Assembly (NCBI RefSeq): GCF_016745255.1
Contig: NZ_JADOEQ010000019.1
Span: forward strand, 19,510-83,509
DNA: 64,000 nt
Source of the DNA: Enterococcus sp. BWR-S5
GTDB lineage: Bacteria; Bacillota; Bacilli; Lactobacillales; Enterococcaceae
Direction: 5' to 3'
Below, in pieces: positions 16,372 to 26,386 of the stretch. The notes under the pieces are model-generated. The model was not told the origin of the DNA. It did not search any database and saw only the letters and a program-made list of their open reading frames with translations. The translations under genes and the position numbers were made by a program. Position 1 is the first letter of the stretch, and each line of letters begins with the position of its first letter.

Positions 16372-19300
16372 CTAGCGAGTTTCACTCAGCACCCATAATA
16401 TCGTGGCTTGGTATTCACCCAATCCTTTGACTGAACCAGCCGGTACTTCCAGCTTGAAGCCGGTATTTCCTGCACGCCATTCATCTGAGATATTGTACGT
16501 GTCTGTGCTTTGAGAGCGATCAACGATCTCTTGAGCGTTTGAACTCAGGATTACTTCGCTGCTTGGATCGTCATTAGTCTTTCTATAACGGATTGCGTCT
16601 GAAATAACTGTTCCAGAACCTGCTTGTCTCGTTAACGGTGTTTCCAATTCAGCGGTTAAATACCATGTAGAGCGTTGGTAACGATTGTCCCAAATAATAA
16701 AATCCTGATCGTATTCCGGTTCATCTACTCTGATATCTCTTCCAACGACATTCTCTACACCAAAATCAATGACTTTCGGTGCTTGATAGATAGACAATGT
16801 CCCATCAAATATATAGGTTACAGTTGTCCCTGCGCTTGTTACCGGAACGGTTGTTTCATTATCCGGACGCTTGAATACCTGGTAACGATTATTCTCGATT
16901 GTTTGAATGGCAGTTAGAACGTCTGCACCTTCTACTGGATCAGTTAAATCAATCGTTTGACCAGCAGAGTAATCATCAATAGTGACTTCTGTTAATAGTT
17001 CATCACCATTTCGATCGACAAATTTTACGATGACAGAACCGTCTGGCGAGTAATAAAGGGCTATCTCATTCCCAGCTTTTTTGATTGTTCCTGAAATATC
17101 AGTCATAGACGCAGCATCACCCTCGACTTTATATAAAGTCAGTTGGTAATCTGTAAATAGATTGTCAGAAATTTCATCAATGATATCTGTTAGGTCATAG
17201 TTGTCCCCAGTGTTGTAATACAATGTTACTGGATTGGTACCATCAAACTTAGAATCACTGCTATCGATATAAGAAGCGGGCAATAATGCATCTGATGAAT
17301 CATAGAAAGAAAGGATGATATCTGTTAGGACATCGATTATTACATCATTAGATGTCGCTGAATACTCTTGACTTCCTTGACTACCATCTACTTTGTTGAA
17401 TCCAGAAATGCTAGATCGTGTCAGCGAAACATCTCGCTCGCCTTTACTAACTTCTATCGGTTTGATCTGATAAACGACAGAGAAGGAATTATTAACTGCC
17501 GTTCCACCATACAATTCTTTGTTTTGAATACTTGTTAAGTGATTCTCTTTAACAAGTAATGAATACCCAAGAGTGCTGTTACCAGTCCAAACATCACTGT
17601 CTGTTAGAGCTTGTTCCGTCTTTGTATTATCTTTATGAGTAAGCACAAACTTCGTTGTATTTGGAACTAACTCATAGCCAGCTGGAATAGCATCTGCAAA
17701 GTTTTTGAACAACATTAATCCGGAATCCAGTGTTGTAGTAGACGTAACATCTATAATTTCTCCAACCTTGGGATTATCCTCACTGACTGTTTTATTTACA
17801 GTCAAGCCTTCTGGAATCACTGTTACATTCGTCTCTCCATAATTCGCTCTACTGGAATACGTACTTTCCAGCAAAACATCATTGATAAACTCTGTAGTGT
17901 CCATACCAACTTCTACCTGATAGGTATAAGTAAAGCTTTCTCCCGGAAGATATTCGTTCGCTGTATCAGTAAAAGTAAAGTTTGTGCCAGTGACCGTTGG
18001 TGTTGGTGCAGTTGCACCTGATTTACTACTTGAATAGTTGAATGAACCAGAAACATAACTGTTACTCTCCAAATCTTCAGTCATGATCGTATTCTTCAAA
18101 CGAATCTGATGACTTGGGATTGGCTCATTTGTTACTTCAACTTTATATTGAAGAATGTCACCTACTTTAGCCGTTGTAAAACTTGAATAGTCACTTTCCG
18201 TCTCACCTGCGGTCGTATTGATCACTTTTCTATCAACATCAATCTCCGGTTCTGCCGGAAGCTTTGTGATTGCTACTGCAGCGGGGTTCGATGCACTTTC
18301 AGCTATTGTTCCATTCGTCTCATAAGAACCATTATCTGCCAAACGACTTGCTCCAGTGAATCCCCAATAAACTTGACGGTTCCATGCAGCTCCACCATTT
18401 GAGCTGTTCCATGTAGCATCGATATCAATATTCGACCAAGTTTGAGTTGGATACTCAATTTTATTTCCATTTACATCTACAGGACCAAATGTATAGCTTA
18501 GGTTCCCTGTAGTGATTGATGAAGCATCACCTGGTGTTCCATTTGGTTCCCATGAAATCTTCAGCTTGATCCACTGATTAAACCATGAGTTAGCTTCTGA
18601 GCCCGAAACATTCGGATTACCTGTTGCATTAGGTAATGTAGGTCCGATATGAGTAAATTTATCATATGCTTCACTTATCTGAGTCGTACCATAGCCTGCA
18701 GTATCGGTTTTGGTCGTAGCCATTGCCAAATGTGGATAGGTGTGCGCTGCAGATGTAAGCCCCAACTGGTTTCTTAGCCTAAGATCGAAATCATTTCGAT
18801 AGTTCCCTGTGGATAGTGCATTATAAGTAGTATCCAACTCAACCCCTACGGAATTATAAATCATATTGAAATTATAGGTTCCGCGAGCTTGAGGCCATAC
18901 GCCTATACCGCCACCACGACCACCGATTGCAGCATTTCCTGCAGGGTCATTCTGCATAACGAACACAAGACCATTCGCAGCACCAGCCCAAGGTGTGAAG
19001 GAGTTGAATGTCCGTCCACCTACAAACACATAACTTTCAAATTCAAAAGGATAATTCAAATCCAGCTTTTCGTTATACCACATTTGACCTTTCTGATTAT
19101 AGGTAAAGCTGTTGTAAAGAACTGCCACATTATTACGACTTTCACTTAAGAAAGCATAATTTGCATTGTATCTGTCAGCTCCATTCGGTGCAGCATACCA
19201 AACCCCTGGGAAATTGAAAGCATCCAGCACATTGATTTTACTGTCTGCAACTTCTTGAGGTGTTGAAGCGGCTGATACAGGTGCCGGCTCCGGATAAATT

Positions 19301-19392
19301 CCGATGTACGCATTTCCTTCCGCAGGATTTATGAAAGCAAACACTAAGCTAAAAAGTAGACTAAGTATAAGCAAGACTCTTTTTTTCACCAT
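16372..19392 (-). CDS. large WxL protein with lectin-like, repeat and MucBP-like domains
   Basis: A 1006-residue adhesin-like protein and the first structural gene of the locus. After a signal peptide (to about residue 27) there is an L-type-lectin-like domain at ~50-330 with NMIYNSVGVELDTTYN, typical of bacterial lectin modules. DUF11/isopeptide-type repeats follow at ~385-720 (VGDILQYKVEVTNEP, VTVIPEGLTVNKTVSEDNP). A MucBP-like module lies near 780-860 (VIVKFVDRNGDELLTEVTI). The WxL domain closes the protein: STWYLTAEL and ATILWVLSETR. It should bind peptidoglycan by its C-terminus and display the lectin head to host or food glycans. AGGAGG precedes the ATG. Confidence 0.93.
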   Translation of the reverse strand: MVKKRVLLILSLLFSLVFAFINPAEGNAYIGIYPEPAPVSAASTPQEVADSKINVLDAFNFPGVWYAAPNGADRYNANYAFLSESRNNVAVLYNSFTYNQKGQMWYNEKLDLNYPFEFESYVFVGGRTFNSFTPWAGAANGLVFVMQNDPAGNAAIGGRGGGIGVWPQARGTYNFNMIYNSVGVELDTTYNALSTGNYRNDFDLRLRNQLGLTSAAHTYPHLAMATTKTDTAGYGTTQISEAYDKFTHIGPTLPNATGNPNVSGSEANSWFNQWIKLKISWEPNGTPGDASSITTGNLSYTFGPVDVNGNKIEYPTQTWSNIDIDATWNSSNGGAAWNRQVYWGFTGASRLADNGSYETNGTIAESASNPAAVAITKLPAEPEIDVDRKVINTTAGETESDYSSFTTAKVGDILQYKVEVTNEPIPSHQIRLKNTIMTEDLESNSYVSGSFNYSSSKSGATAPTPTVTGTNFTFTDTANEYLPGESFTYTYQVEVGMDTTEFINDVLLESTYSSRANYGETNVTVIPEGLTVNKTVSEDNPKVGEIIDVTSTTTLDSGLMLFKNFADAIPAGYELVPNTTKFVLTHKDNTKTEQALTDSDVWTGNSTLGYSLLVKENHLTSIQNKELYGGTAVNNSFSVVYQIKPIEVSKGERDVSLTRSSISGFNKVDGSQGSQEYSATSNDVIIDVLTDIILSFYDSSDALLPASYIDSSDSKFDGTNPVTLYYNTGDNYDLTDIIDEISDNLFTDYQLTLYKVEGDAASMTDISGTIKKAGNEIALYYSPDGSVIVKFVDRNGDELLTEVTIDDYSAGQTIDLTDPVEGADVLTAIQTIENNRYQVFKRPDNETTVPVTSAGTTVTYIFDGTLSIYQAPKVIDFGVENVVGRDIRVDEPEYDQDFIIWDNRYQRSTWYLTAELETPLTRQAGSGTVISDAIRYRKTNDDPSSEVILSSNAQEIVDRSQSTDTYNISDEWRAGNTGFKLEVPAGSVKGLGEYQATILWVLSETR

Positions 19393-19543
19393 ATTTTTCC
19401 TCCTTTCTCATTTTTTCTGTATGCCTGCCTCAAAGCATACGAATTTATTTCAACTTCTAATAAAAGAAAAACAGCTTAGACTTCACATTGTGTTCCTGTT
19501 CTTCTTTTTAGAGAAATGAAATACTTATTTGAGGAAACTCATC

Positions 19544-20269
19544 TCATATAGGAGGAGCTAAATCTAACATATATCCCTTTGAGCGAACTGTACGAATATA
19601 CTCTGGATTAACTGAGCTACGTTCTATTTTTCCTCTTAAATGAAAAATTAAGTTTGCTACTCGATAATTTTGATTATTAAACTCTTTACCCCAAATAGCC
19701 TCATACAGCTCTTCATACGAAACTGCATTATTCATATTTTTATAGAGGATGTCCATGATTTTATATTCAAGTCTAGTCAACGGAATTTCTCCTTTACCAA
19801 CTATTCTCACACTGTGATTTCTAGGCACTAATTGCAATTTCTTACTGTATTCATAACCTTCACATTCACTGGAACTAAGAGTATTCTCATTTCCAAACAC
19901 TTTATCATTTCCCTTTTTTTTCTTTTCTAGATTGTTGGAAATAATCAATTGCAGTTCATTAGCTTCACAATCTTCAGGAATAATTCCTACTGCCCCAAGT
20001 TCTAAATAAATTGTGCGCACAAGTTTTTGACTACTAGTAGGAAATACCCAAACAAGGGCATTTGTTCTTTCTCTTAACTTGATTAGAATGTTGCATGTCT
20101 TCGCTGTATCTTTCAATGAATTTTCTCTGACAATAATCGCATCTAACCCTATAGCTTTTTGTTCATAGTTTTCAATCGTTAATGGTACAACATGGATATT
20201 ATTCTTTTTAAGTTCCTCTGAATAAAGCGCATCGAAATCTTCTGATAAATCAATTACTCCTGTATTCAT
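19544..20269 (-). CDS. winged-helix regulator (OmpR/PhoB-type DNA-binding domain)
   Basis: A 241-residue DNA-binding protein. The C-terminal ~95 residues are a Trans_reg_C winged helix: IPLTRLEYKIMDILYKN, VSYEELYEAIWGKEFN and EYIRTVRSKGYML. The N-terminal ~115 residues look receiver-like (LDAIIVREN, ALVWVFPTSSQ, ELGAVGIIPEDCEANELQLII), but no partner kinase gene is present and the phospho-acceptor is unclear. Regulators of this type often accompany WxL loci. It lies upstream of the locus in the same direction with a 151-base gap, so it probably controls that promoter (inference). Confidence 0.88.
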   Translation of the reverse strand: MNTGVIDLSEDFDALYSEELKKNNIHVVPLTIENYEQKAIGLDAIIVRENSLKDTAKTCNILIKLRERTNALVWVFPTSSQKLVRTIYLELGAVGIIPEDCEANELQLIISNNLEKKKKGNDKVFGNENTLSSSECEGYEYSKKLQLVPRNHSVRIVGKGEIPLTRLEYKIMDILYKNMNNAVSYEELYEAIWGKEFNNQNYRVANLIFHLRGKIERSSVNPEYIRTVRSKGYMLDLAPPI

Positions 20270-20815
20270 GAACTCCCTCCTTGCTAATATTCATTAAATG
20301 CTGTAATATTTTTTTATCTTAAAAGGATATACTTTGAGAAATGTTTCTGCATATTTCTTTCTATATAAAACAATGATAACTCAATTTTTTTTAGATGTCT
20401 ATATATTATTTTATCATTTTTTTACTTTTTTTTACTTTTTTTTGAGAAAAAGAACTAACTGAAAATATATTCAAACCTAAAAAAATATTTTGAAATACAA
20501 AAAGATATGTTTGTTCATTGAAAAGGTTGTGTTAAAAATCGTATTTGCGTGTTAGCCGTCAAATTTGTCGTCAACATTACTTTGGATATATGGTTTTGAA
20601 ACAAGTACAACTACTCAATAAAGTATTTTTTTAGTCCGCAATCTTCCCCTTTCCTTCTTAATTTTATGCCGTCAAATAAGCCGTCATCTTTTTATGAGTA
20701 TCCTATTCCATTAACATTCTCTATATTTGTCTCAAAGTATATCCTTTCCAGACATGACTTTCACATGATTTAGCAAATTATATCAATTTACCCTAATTTT
20801 AATATTGCTTGATTC
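20270..20815. other. intergenic stretch without a recognisable gene
   Basis: AT-rich DNA upstream of the regulator gene. It holds a run of T-rich sequence (20400-20450) and repeated GCCGTCAAAT/GTCGTCAAC-like words near 20560-20690. No credible open frame or RNA was found. The regulator promoter probably lies in 20280-20420. Confidence 0.5.
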
Positions 20816-20822
20816 AAAAATC

Positions 20823-20933
20823 TCATTTTTTATATTTTCCGTAAATAACCTGTCTTCTATATTTTGGCGCAAATACTAAATGATACTTACATGTCCATAC
20901 TGTGTATGATAAACTTTCGTTAACCTTTTTCAT
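20823..20933 (-). pseudogene. IS200/IS605 tnpA, N-terminal fragment
   Basis: An ATG at 20933 with AGGAGG upstream opens MKKVNESLSYTVWTCKYHL, then VFAPKYRRQVIYGKY, the conserved N-terminus of Y1 transposases including the HLVFAPKYRR box. The frame stops after 36 residues (KK, TGA); the HUH and tyrosine motifs are missing. A second, differently deleted copy lies at 24840-25128. Confidence 0.85.
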
Positions 20934-21060
20934 AAAGGTACCTCCTAAACTTTTTGATGTGGTAGTTGGGAAACCAACTTCATCTTAACAGTTTAAGAGG
21001 CTTTTTTACTCATGCTGGAAAATCTCCGGAACCCCTAGCGTAGCTAGGAGGGTTCAGAAC
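20934..21060 (-). mobile_element. left-end region of an IS200/IS605 element
   Basis: Upstream of the tnpA fragment lies the palindrome CCTAGC-GTA-GCTAGG (21038-21052) and a second hairpin with GTTGG/CCAAC and GCCTCTTAAAC/GTTTAAGAGGC arms (20960-21015). Subterminal hairpins recognised by TnpA are a hallmark of this IS family. Confidence 0.6.
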
Positions 21061-21190
21061 ATACAATAAATAGGACTGATGAAAGTAGAAATACTTTTCT
21101 CAGTCCATGTTTATTTTTATATAAAAAAACATATCGTTCTCTGATAGGATCAAGTTACCATACAAAATCTAACGGCAGAAACGATATGCT

Positions 21191-21990
21191 ATGCTTAATA
21201 CTATCAAAAAAATGCTTCGAATTATAGACAAAAATCTCACGATTTTAGCTGTTTTAGAACAAAACATGAAAGGCAAACACACTTTAGTTATTAAAGCTAA
21301 ACCAGCCCCTTGTTTTTCTCATTGTCCTCACTACCATACATCACTTGAAAACAGTACAAGTTTCATTTGTGCTGAAGGGAAAACAGAGCAGTTGCTTGAT
21401 GTTCTTCCTTCTAGAAAATTGAACCATTTGGTTCATTACTTTCAGAAATATCCAAATCGAGACCACGTACAATCTCTAGTAACTAATATAAATGCCTCTT
21501 ATTTTCAATTGACTTCACGTGTATTCCCTCAAGCAAAGCTTGTCCTTGATCGATTTCATGTTGCTCAACACCTTAATCGGCTCTTTAATACCTTTCTCAT
21601 CAAAGAAGTTGCACGATTACAGCAGAAAAATAAGCAAAATTTAGCGAATAAATTAAAAAATCGCGCCAAAATTAGTCATTCGATACAAAAAATGACACAG
21701 CTTTAAATCACCTAAATTTCCCTACATGATAGAAGAAACGATTATTGATTGACTCCTTGATTTTTCTCCTGCACTGCGTTTTACGTATCAAGTATTTCAT
21801 GAATTAACAGAAGCTTTCCGAAGGAAAAATCACAAACAATTCTTTGGACAACTGCAGATACTTCCACATGGATTGGACGAAACATTTCAGATCACAATCG
21901 GCTACTTACTCCCTTATCAAATCGTTCATAAAAAAAGTACATGTTTTCATATTTTGAAAGGATTTAAAGCTGCAAGAGACACGTTTTAGA
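21191..21990 (+). pseudogene. ISL3-family transposase, deleted and frameshifted
   Basis: The N-terminal 171 codons are in frame (MLNTIKKMLRIIDKNLTILAV) and reach the DDE core (AKLVLDRFHVAQHLNRLFNT), but the zinc-finger and first catalytic part are shortened. After a stop at 21706 the C-terminal part continues in another frame (FHELTEAFRRKNHKQFF, then GLDETFQITIGYLLPYQ) to about 21990. Intact ISL3 transposases are over 400 residues. The element cannot be autonomous. Confidence 0.85.
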
Positions 21991-22077
21991 GTCTTGACAT
22001 GGGTGTTCATCACTTCCCGTTTGAATACAGATAGATTATGACATTGCATATGCCTTCTTGGTAAGAATGACATAACA

Positions 22078-22126
22078 AAGGAGGTTGGTTATCGAAAGTT
22101 TTTCTCTTTCAATAACCAACCTCCTT
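22078..22126. terminator. strong hairpin after the ISL3 remnant
   Basis: AAGGAGGTTGGTTAT and ATAACCAACCTCCTT pair over 15 bases, extended by GAAAG/CTTTC around TTTTTCT. It is either a terminator or an IS-associated palindrome. The AAGGAGG word within the arm is part of the repeat, not a ribosome site for a gene. Confidence 0.55.
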
Positions 22127-22161
22127 ATTTCTACTCATCAGTCAGATTTGACAATGAGCTA

Positions 22162-22240
22162 GAAAAGTCCCTGATTACTATGCAACTCCCTTTCATTTAT
22201 AATTCACATCTCTTATCATCAATGCTGTACAATACAATAC
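22162..22240 (+). repeat. copy of the 'CCTGATTACTGTGCAACTCCC' repeat (third, partial)
   Basis: About 75 bases match 28361-28440 and 34471-34555 (core CTGATTACTRTGCAACTCCC, then TTATAATTCACATCTCTTATC). Here the left arm of the hairpin present in the other copies is lost. Confidence 0.7.
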
Positions 22241-22289
22241 CATCATGTTGACATCCTATTAATTGTACATTATTATATTCATATACCAC

Positions 22290-22355
22290 AACAACTTTTT
22301 ATTACTCTTTTGAGTGATACTCCCTTTAGCTATCTCATTCTGAGATAGCTTTTTG
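22290..22355. terminator. terminator in a three-copy repeat
   Basis: AGCTATCTC-ATTCT-GAGATAGCT with TTTTTG downstream forms a compact terminator, usable by the minus-strand gene at 22403. Closely related blocks lie at 35640-35705 and 48195-48262, each starting with TGAGTRATACTCC. Confidence 0.75.
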
Positions 22356-22402
22356 TTGCGTGTTCTGGTAATATTTTGATTTGAATGCAGACAAAAAAAC
22401 GA

Positions 22403-22966
22403 TTAGGGAATATAACTATCTATAAACTTGAATTGATTGTTTTTATATTGAAAATGAAGAATGCAACAATTTGAAAACGATTTTCCATCTAATAATTTTT
22501 CTGGATTTCCAAAATGAGAAAGAAAACATCGACATGCACCAGCATGTGAGACTGCCAATACTGATTGATGATCCTCTTTTTCCATAATTGTTTGAAGTAT
22601 TTTAAAGACTCTGTCCATCACTTGCTGCTTTGTTTCACCTCCTCCTTTAGAAAAGAAATCATCATATTCTTCTAAGGGAGGATTCAAATCTTCAGATTCA
22701 CCTTCATAAACTCCAAAGAACCTTTCTTTCAACCCCTTTTCTCTTTGATAATGTTTTTTTGTAATAATTTCTAAGGTGTCACAACATCTTTCAGCAGTGG
22801 AGCTATAGTAATGATCAAATAAAATATCCTTTAATAATTCCCTTGCTCTTTTGGTCTGCTCTATACCATTATCAGTTAGTGGTGAATCACACCAGCCTTG
22901 TATCTTTTTTCTCTTATTAAACAACGTTTCTCCATGTCTCATTAAGTACAAATTTTTTATAGTCAT
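22403..22966 (-). CDS. histidine phosphatase family protein (phosphoglycerate-mutase-like)
   Basis: A 187-residue cytoplasmic phosphatase. The catalytic LMRHGETLFNKRKKIQGWCDSP is at the N-terminus, with His and Arg of RHG. SSTAERCCDTLEII matches the second arginine region, and AVSHAGACRCFL carries the second catalytic His. The length fits cofactor-dependent mutase-like phosphatases (GpmB/CobC type). The substrate cannot be told from sequence. GGAGG precedes the ATG. It stands alone between insertion-sequence debris. Two palindromes lie upstream (22992-23013 and 23022-23037). Confidence 0.92.
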   Translation of the reverse strand: MTIKNLYLMRHGETLFNKRKKIQGWCDSPLTDNGIEQTKRARELLKDILFDHYYSSTAERCCDTLEIITKKHYQREKGLKERFFGVYEGESEDLNPPLEEYDDFFSKGGGETKQQVMDRVFKILQTIMEKEDHQSVLAVSHAGACRCFLSHFGNPEKLLDGKSFSNCCILHFQYKNNQFKFIDSYIP

Positions 22967-22991
22967 ATAGGTTGCCTCCTCGTATGTTGTT

Positions 22992-23037
22992 ATTGTCAGA
23001 AAAAACTGACAATAGTTATATTTAAACCTTAGTTTAA
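22992..23037 (-). promoter_or_regulatory. double palindrome upstream of the histidine phosphatase gene
   Basis: ATTGTCAG-AAAAAA-CTGACAAT (22992-23013) and TTAAAC-CTTA-GTTTAA (23022-23037) lie 26-71 bases before the ATG, where operators are expected. The second word recurs nearly unchanged at 53892-53905. Confidence 0.5.
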
Positions 23038-23229
23038 AATTGTGGTAATCAGATAGAGGTCATCGTATTTCCTCCTTGAATCACTATCTTCCTTTTTTAG
23101 ACTGACGCCTCTTTTTGCGATAGTATATGAATCAGCTAGATAGAACATCGTTTCTGGATATCAAACGAGGCTATATCCTCCAAGTATAGAGAGGATAACC
23201 ACTATCTGACAAATCCTTGAAAGTATCTG

Positions 23230-23610
23230 ATTTTATGTTCTTTATTGGCAATGATGTTGATAAGAGAAGCCACGAAGTTGCTCTAATTGATGAAAGTGAG
23301 TGAACAACTTAAAATTCATCAATTCATACCATCTACTTCCAGAAATACTATGATAGACATGGAAATGACTGGACATTACTGGCTTCCATTTTTTCATTTC
23401 TAAATATCCGTTACAGCATTCAACCCTTTCAAATCAGATATTTTACGAGGTTTCTACATAAAACTTGATGCGATACTAATTACTCAGGTTATACGTTTAG
23501 AATTGCAGGGCAAAACCATCTTGCCTACTGAAGAAACCTTTCGATTCGAGTGATTCAGATACAGCTCGGATGATAATTTTTCTAATCTAAAATGAAAATT
23601 TACATTACTT
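23230..23610 (+). pseudogene. IS110-family transposase remnant
   Basis: Frames on the plus strand read FFIGNDVDKRSHEVALIDE (DEDD-type N-terminus), MEMTGHYWLPFF, ILRGFYIKLDAILITQVIRLELQGKTIL and PTEETFRF, each matching the order of IS110 transposases. Stops and frameshifts break every part and the C-terminal serine domain is absent. Confidence 0.75.
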
Positions 23611-23639
23611 AATAAAAATTATAATTACACTCGAGATAT

Positions 23640-24490
23640 CCAACTTACCCTTATTGAAAAGTATTATAACTTTTGTTTTTTACTCAGTTTCATTTCAAAC
23701 ATAGGCTAGAATATATATTGCACGATTATTATCCCTTAAACTCCCCCTCATAAAAATTTGTATGGCAACTTTAAAATACATTATTTTGCTTCCTATCTAT
23801 TCTATAACGCCATTTAGCAACACAATGTTCATATATACACGTTTCGACTAACTTTGAATATCGTTCGACAACATAGAACACAACGAAAGGGTAGTTAATT
23901 CGAACAAAAAATGCTCTTACTATTCACTAAAGAGTAACAAGGGCTTTTCTATAAAAATCAGTAGCAGTTAAGTTAACATGGTACATACTATGTTAGCACT
24001 TTACCTTTGTAATGAAAAAATGTAGACAAAAAACAGCCTCCATAGAGACGGTGAAGGACAAGAAATAATTCTTTGACTTTGAGGTGTCAATGCCCTTAAC
24101 TATACTGACAGTATACTAAAATAACTCTCATTTGCCCCTACCTAATTCAGGAAAAAATTTTACTTAATTTGAATACTCTTTTACATCTGCTTATTAAGCA
24201 AACTCGCTGAATACATACGGAAAGTGGTTAAACAGAAGCGTTACCCCAAAAGAGTAATAGTGAAAAATTGAACAGGTTTGCTTTTAAGTTAAAACTACAG
24301 TAGTTGATACTGTAGTCGCTGCCAATACACATTTTTTACCGAATAGGAACCACTCCTAAAGAGCGGCTAAGCAAAAAAGGAGTGACCTGCAAGTTCATTG
24401 AACGGATTAGTTTTCGCTGGATACTTGCATCTTAACAATATCACTTTAAAAAAGTATTTGCAAAAGATTTTAATGATATCTTATAAACAA
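23640..24490. other. 0.85 kb without a recognisable gene
   Basis: AT-rich sequence with stops in all frames. Nothing beyond short inverted repeats was seen. It is probably decayed DNA between insertion-sequence remnants. Confidence 0.5.
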
Positions 24491-24493
24491 AAA

Positions 24494-24515
24494 AACCGTC
24501 CCAAAAGGAACGGTT
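24494..24515 (-). terminator. terminator below the XRE remnant
   Basis: AACCGT-CCC and GGAACGGTT form a stem around AAAA. On the minus strand TTTTTTTGTTT follows. Confidence 0.65.
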
Positions 24516-24579
24516 GCTGAAATAGCTGTGAGTGAGATAGCAACTCACATTTTCATAATAGTATCTTTGAAGATGTTTG

Positions 24580-24780
24580 TCAAAGATTTACAATACTATC
24601 AACCTGGTTCCTATAGTACTCTTCATCATGATTACTAATAGTTTGCTGTGAACAGAAATATGAGATTGGAAAACCCAATTTGTCACTTAGCTCTCGTAAA
24701 ACTTCGAAACTTAGAATGTTAGTTCTCATTTCATATTTAGAAATCTTCAGACTGAAAGGCTCACTGAGGAAAATGTCTCC
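24580..24780 (-). pseudogene. truncated XRE-family regulator
   Basis: The frame reads SLKISKYEMRTNILSFEVL, then RELSDKLGFPISYF, the second half of an XRE helix-turn-helix and its linker. The first recognition helices are missing, cut at the hairpin at 24801. It should not be functional. Confidence 0.6.
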
Positions 24781-24800
24781 CGTGTGCACCACGTTTACTC

Positions 24801-24826
24801 AAAGCTCCTTAAAGGAGCTCTTTTTT
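24801..24826 (+). terminator. terminator or IS200 right-end hairpin
   Basis: AGCTCCTT-A-AAGGAGCT followed by CTTTTTT. It lies beside the C-terminal end of an IS200 tnpA remnant, where the family's right-end hairpin is expected, but it also fits a rho-independent terminator. Confidence 0.6.
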
Positions 24827-24839
24827 CTACTTCTTCTGA

Positions 24840-25128
24840 TTTCCTTTTCCTATAAATGGATTAATCTCTTCAAGTAATGTGAGTGGGTCTATTACTAAAT
24901 CCTCTTGAAGCTGATTACGAATATATTATTCTATCGGCTTCCTATTTCTTCCTACCGTATCTACATGGTATCCTCGACACCCAAACTTTCAGTTACCATA
25001 TCTATATTTTAGATTGGTATGTCTGTCAAAAATCATTAAACTGCTTTTTCCTTTTTAATAGCCCATGAACTGTGAAATACTTAATTTTGGCACGAATACC
25101 AAATGATACTTACATTTCCATACAGTTC
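24840..25128 (-). pseudogene. internally deleted IS200/IS605 tnpA fused into glgA
   Basis: The minus strand holds the N-terminal box [10 protein letters not shown] near 25100 and then directly the C-terminal part: NLKYRYGN, KFGCRGYHVDTVGRN and EYIRNQLQEDLV. The middle, with the HUH motif, is deleted. Its right side joins the decayed glgA reading frame at about 25128. Confidence 0.75.
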
Positions 25129-25720
25129 GTTAGCCTTTTCCATCCGCAGTACACCATCAAGTCCCGAGCCAAATTCCGGTGTCTGAATTTCTTCAGCGTA
25201 AGAGGGACTGACTGTATTAACTCTTCCTGCATATAAAATTCCTGTTTTTAGGAAATTAACATTGTTGTCAAAACGAACCGTTCCATCATAATACCGCTCT
25301 TTTCCCATTCCAAAAAGATCAGATAGAATATCTTCGCCAAAAATTCCTTGAAACTCAATATTATGAATTGTCAGGACAGTTTCAATCACTTGATACGCCT
25401 GAATCCAATGATACTTTTCTCTAATCAGAAATGGAATCATTGCTGATGGTAATCATTTACATGAATGATATCCGGAATAAAATCAATTTTCTCCAGCATC
25501 TCCACCACCGCAAGCTGAAAATAGGCAAATCGTTCCCCATCATCATAAAAACCATACAATCCATCCCGATCAAAATAATACTGATTATCAACAAAATAAT
25601 ACGTCACGTCATCAAGCACCAGTTTTTTTATACCGCAATACTGGTGACGCCAGCAACATCACCCAAGCCGCCGGTTTTGAAAAATGGTGTACATTCAGCT
25701 GCAGTAAATAAAACTTTCAT
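25129..25720 (-). pseudogene. glgA: glycogen synthase gene, inactivated
   Basis: GlgA adds glucose from ADP-glucose to glycogen. The start (25720) reads MKVLFTAAECTPFFKTGGLG, with the KTGGLGDV substrate loop. An internal deletion after DVAGV joins this in a wrong frame to [20 protein letters not shown] one-base loss at about 25440 (HVNDYH to [10 protein letters not shown]) shifts the frame again. The rest, including the C-terminal GT-B domain, is replaced by the IS200 remnant after [10 protein letters not shown]. It follows the glgD remnant directly, as in a normal glg operon. Confidence 0.88.
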
Positions 25721-26386
25721 TCAGACCTCTCCTTCAGACACATTCGTAGTGACATGTTCCCCTTTTCGGATGACCACTGGTTTCTCCGGAGTTCCTTTAA
25801 TCTGCACACCAGGGTCCACAATGACATTTTTATCAAGTATAGCATATTCAATCCAAGCATTCGAAGCAATTTTGGAACTCGTGTTGATAATCGAATGCTT
25901 CACTACAGCGCCTTTATCGATTCTACTTCGACGTGAAACCAGCGAATGCTCCACCGTTCCTTGAATCACACAGCCTGTCGCAAACTGGCTGCTGCTCACT
26001 TTTGAATCTTCAGAATAGTAGGTTGGTACTTCATTTTTCAGTTTAGTATAAATTTTTTGATTCGTGTACATTAAAGCATTGAATTTAGCGGGTTCAAGCA
26101 TATCCATATTCGCTTTATAATAAGATTGCAGACTGTAAATATTTTTTAAATAACCTGCCCAAGCTGGCTTTTCAGGAAATCTAACAGATTTAGCGATACA
26201 TCCTGTGTCTGAGCCTCCTCCAATGACTGAATCAGCCAATTGGTCTGAACAATGAATGCATCCATACTAAGATTTTCACTCTCGGTTTCAGAGCTGTAAT
26301 CCTCCAAAGTATGACAGCCGCTGACCTGTCCGTTTTCATCCACATCCAACAAGGTATCTTTCGAACAAACACTTCTGGTCAGCTCT
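25721..26386 (-). pseudogene. glgD: glucose-1-phosphate adenylyltransferase subunit GlgD, truncated and frameshifted
   Basis: GlgD is the regulatory partner of GlgC in ADP-glucose synthesis. The C-terminal part is in one frame: YLKNIYSLQSYYKANMDML, then FATGCVIQGTVEHSLVSRR and the left-handed helix repeats. An upstream piece (LLDVDENGQVSGCHTLEDY, SLNLLDFLKSQLGQVI) is in another frame, joined near 26160-26210. The catalytic N-terminus is missing: homology stops at 26386, where the next gene ends. The glycogen operon here is therefore dead. Confidence 0.85.
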
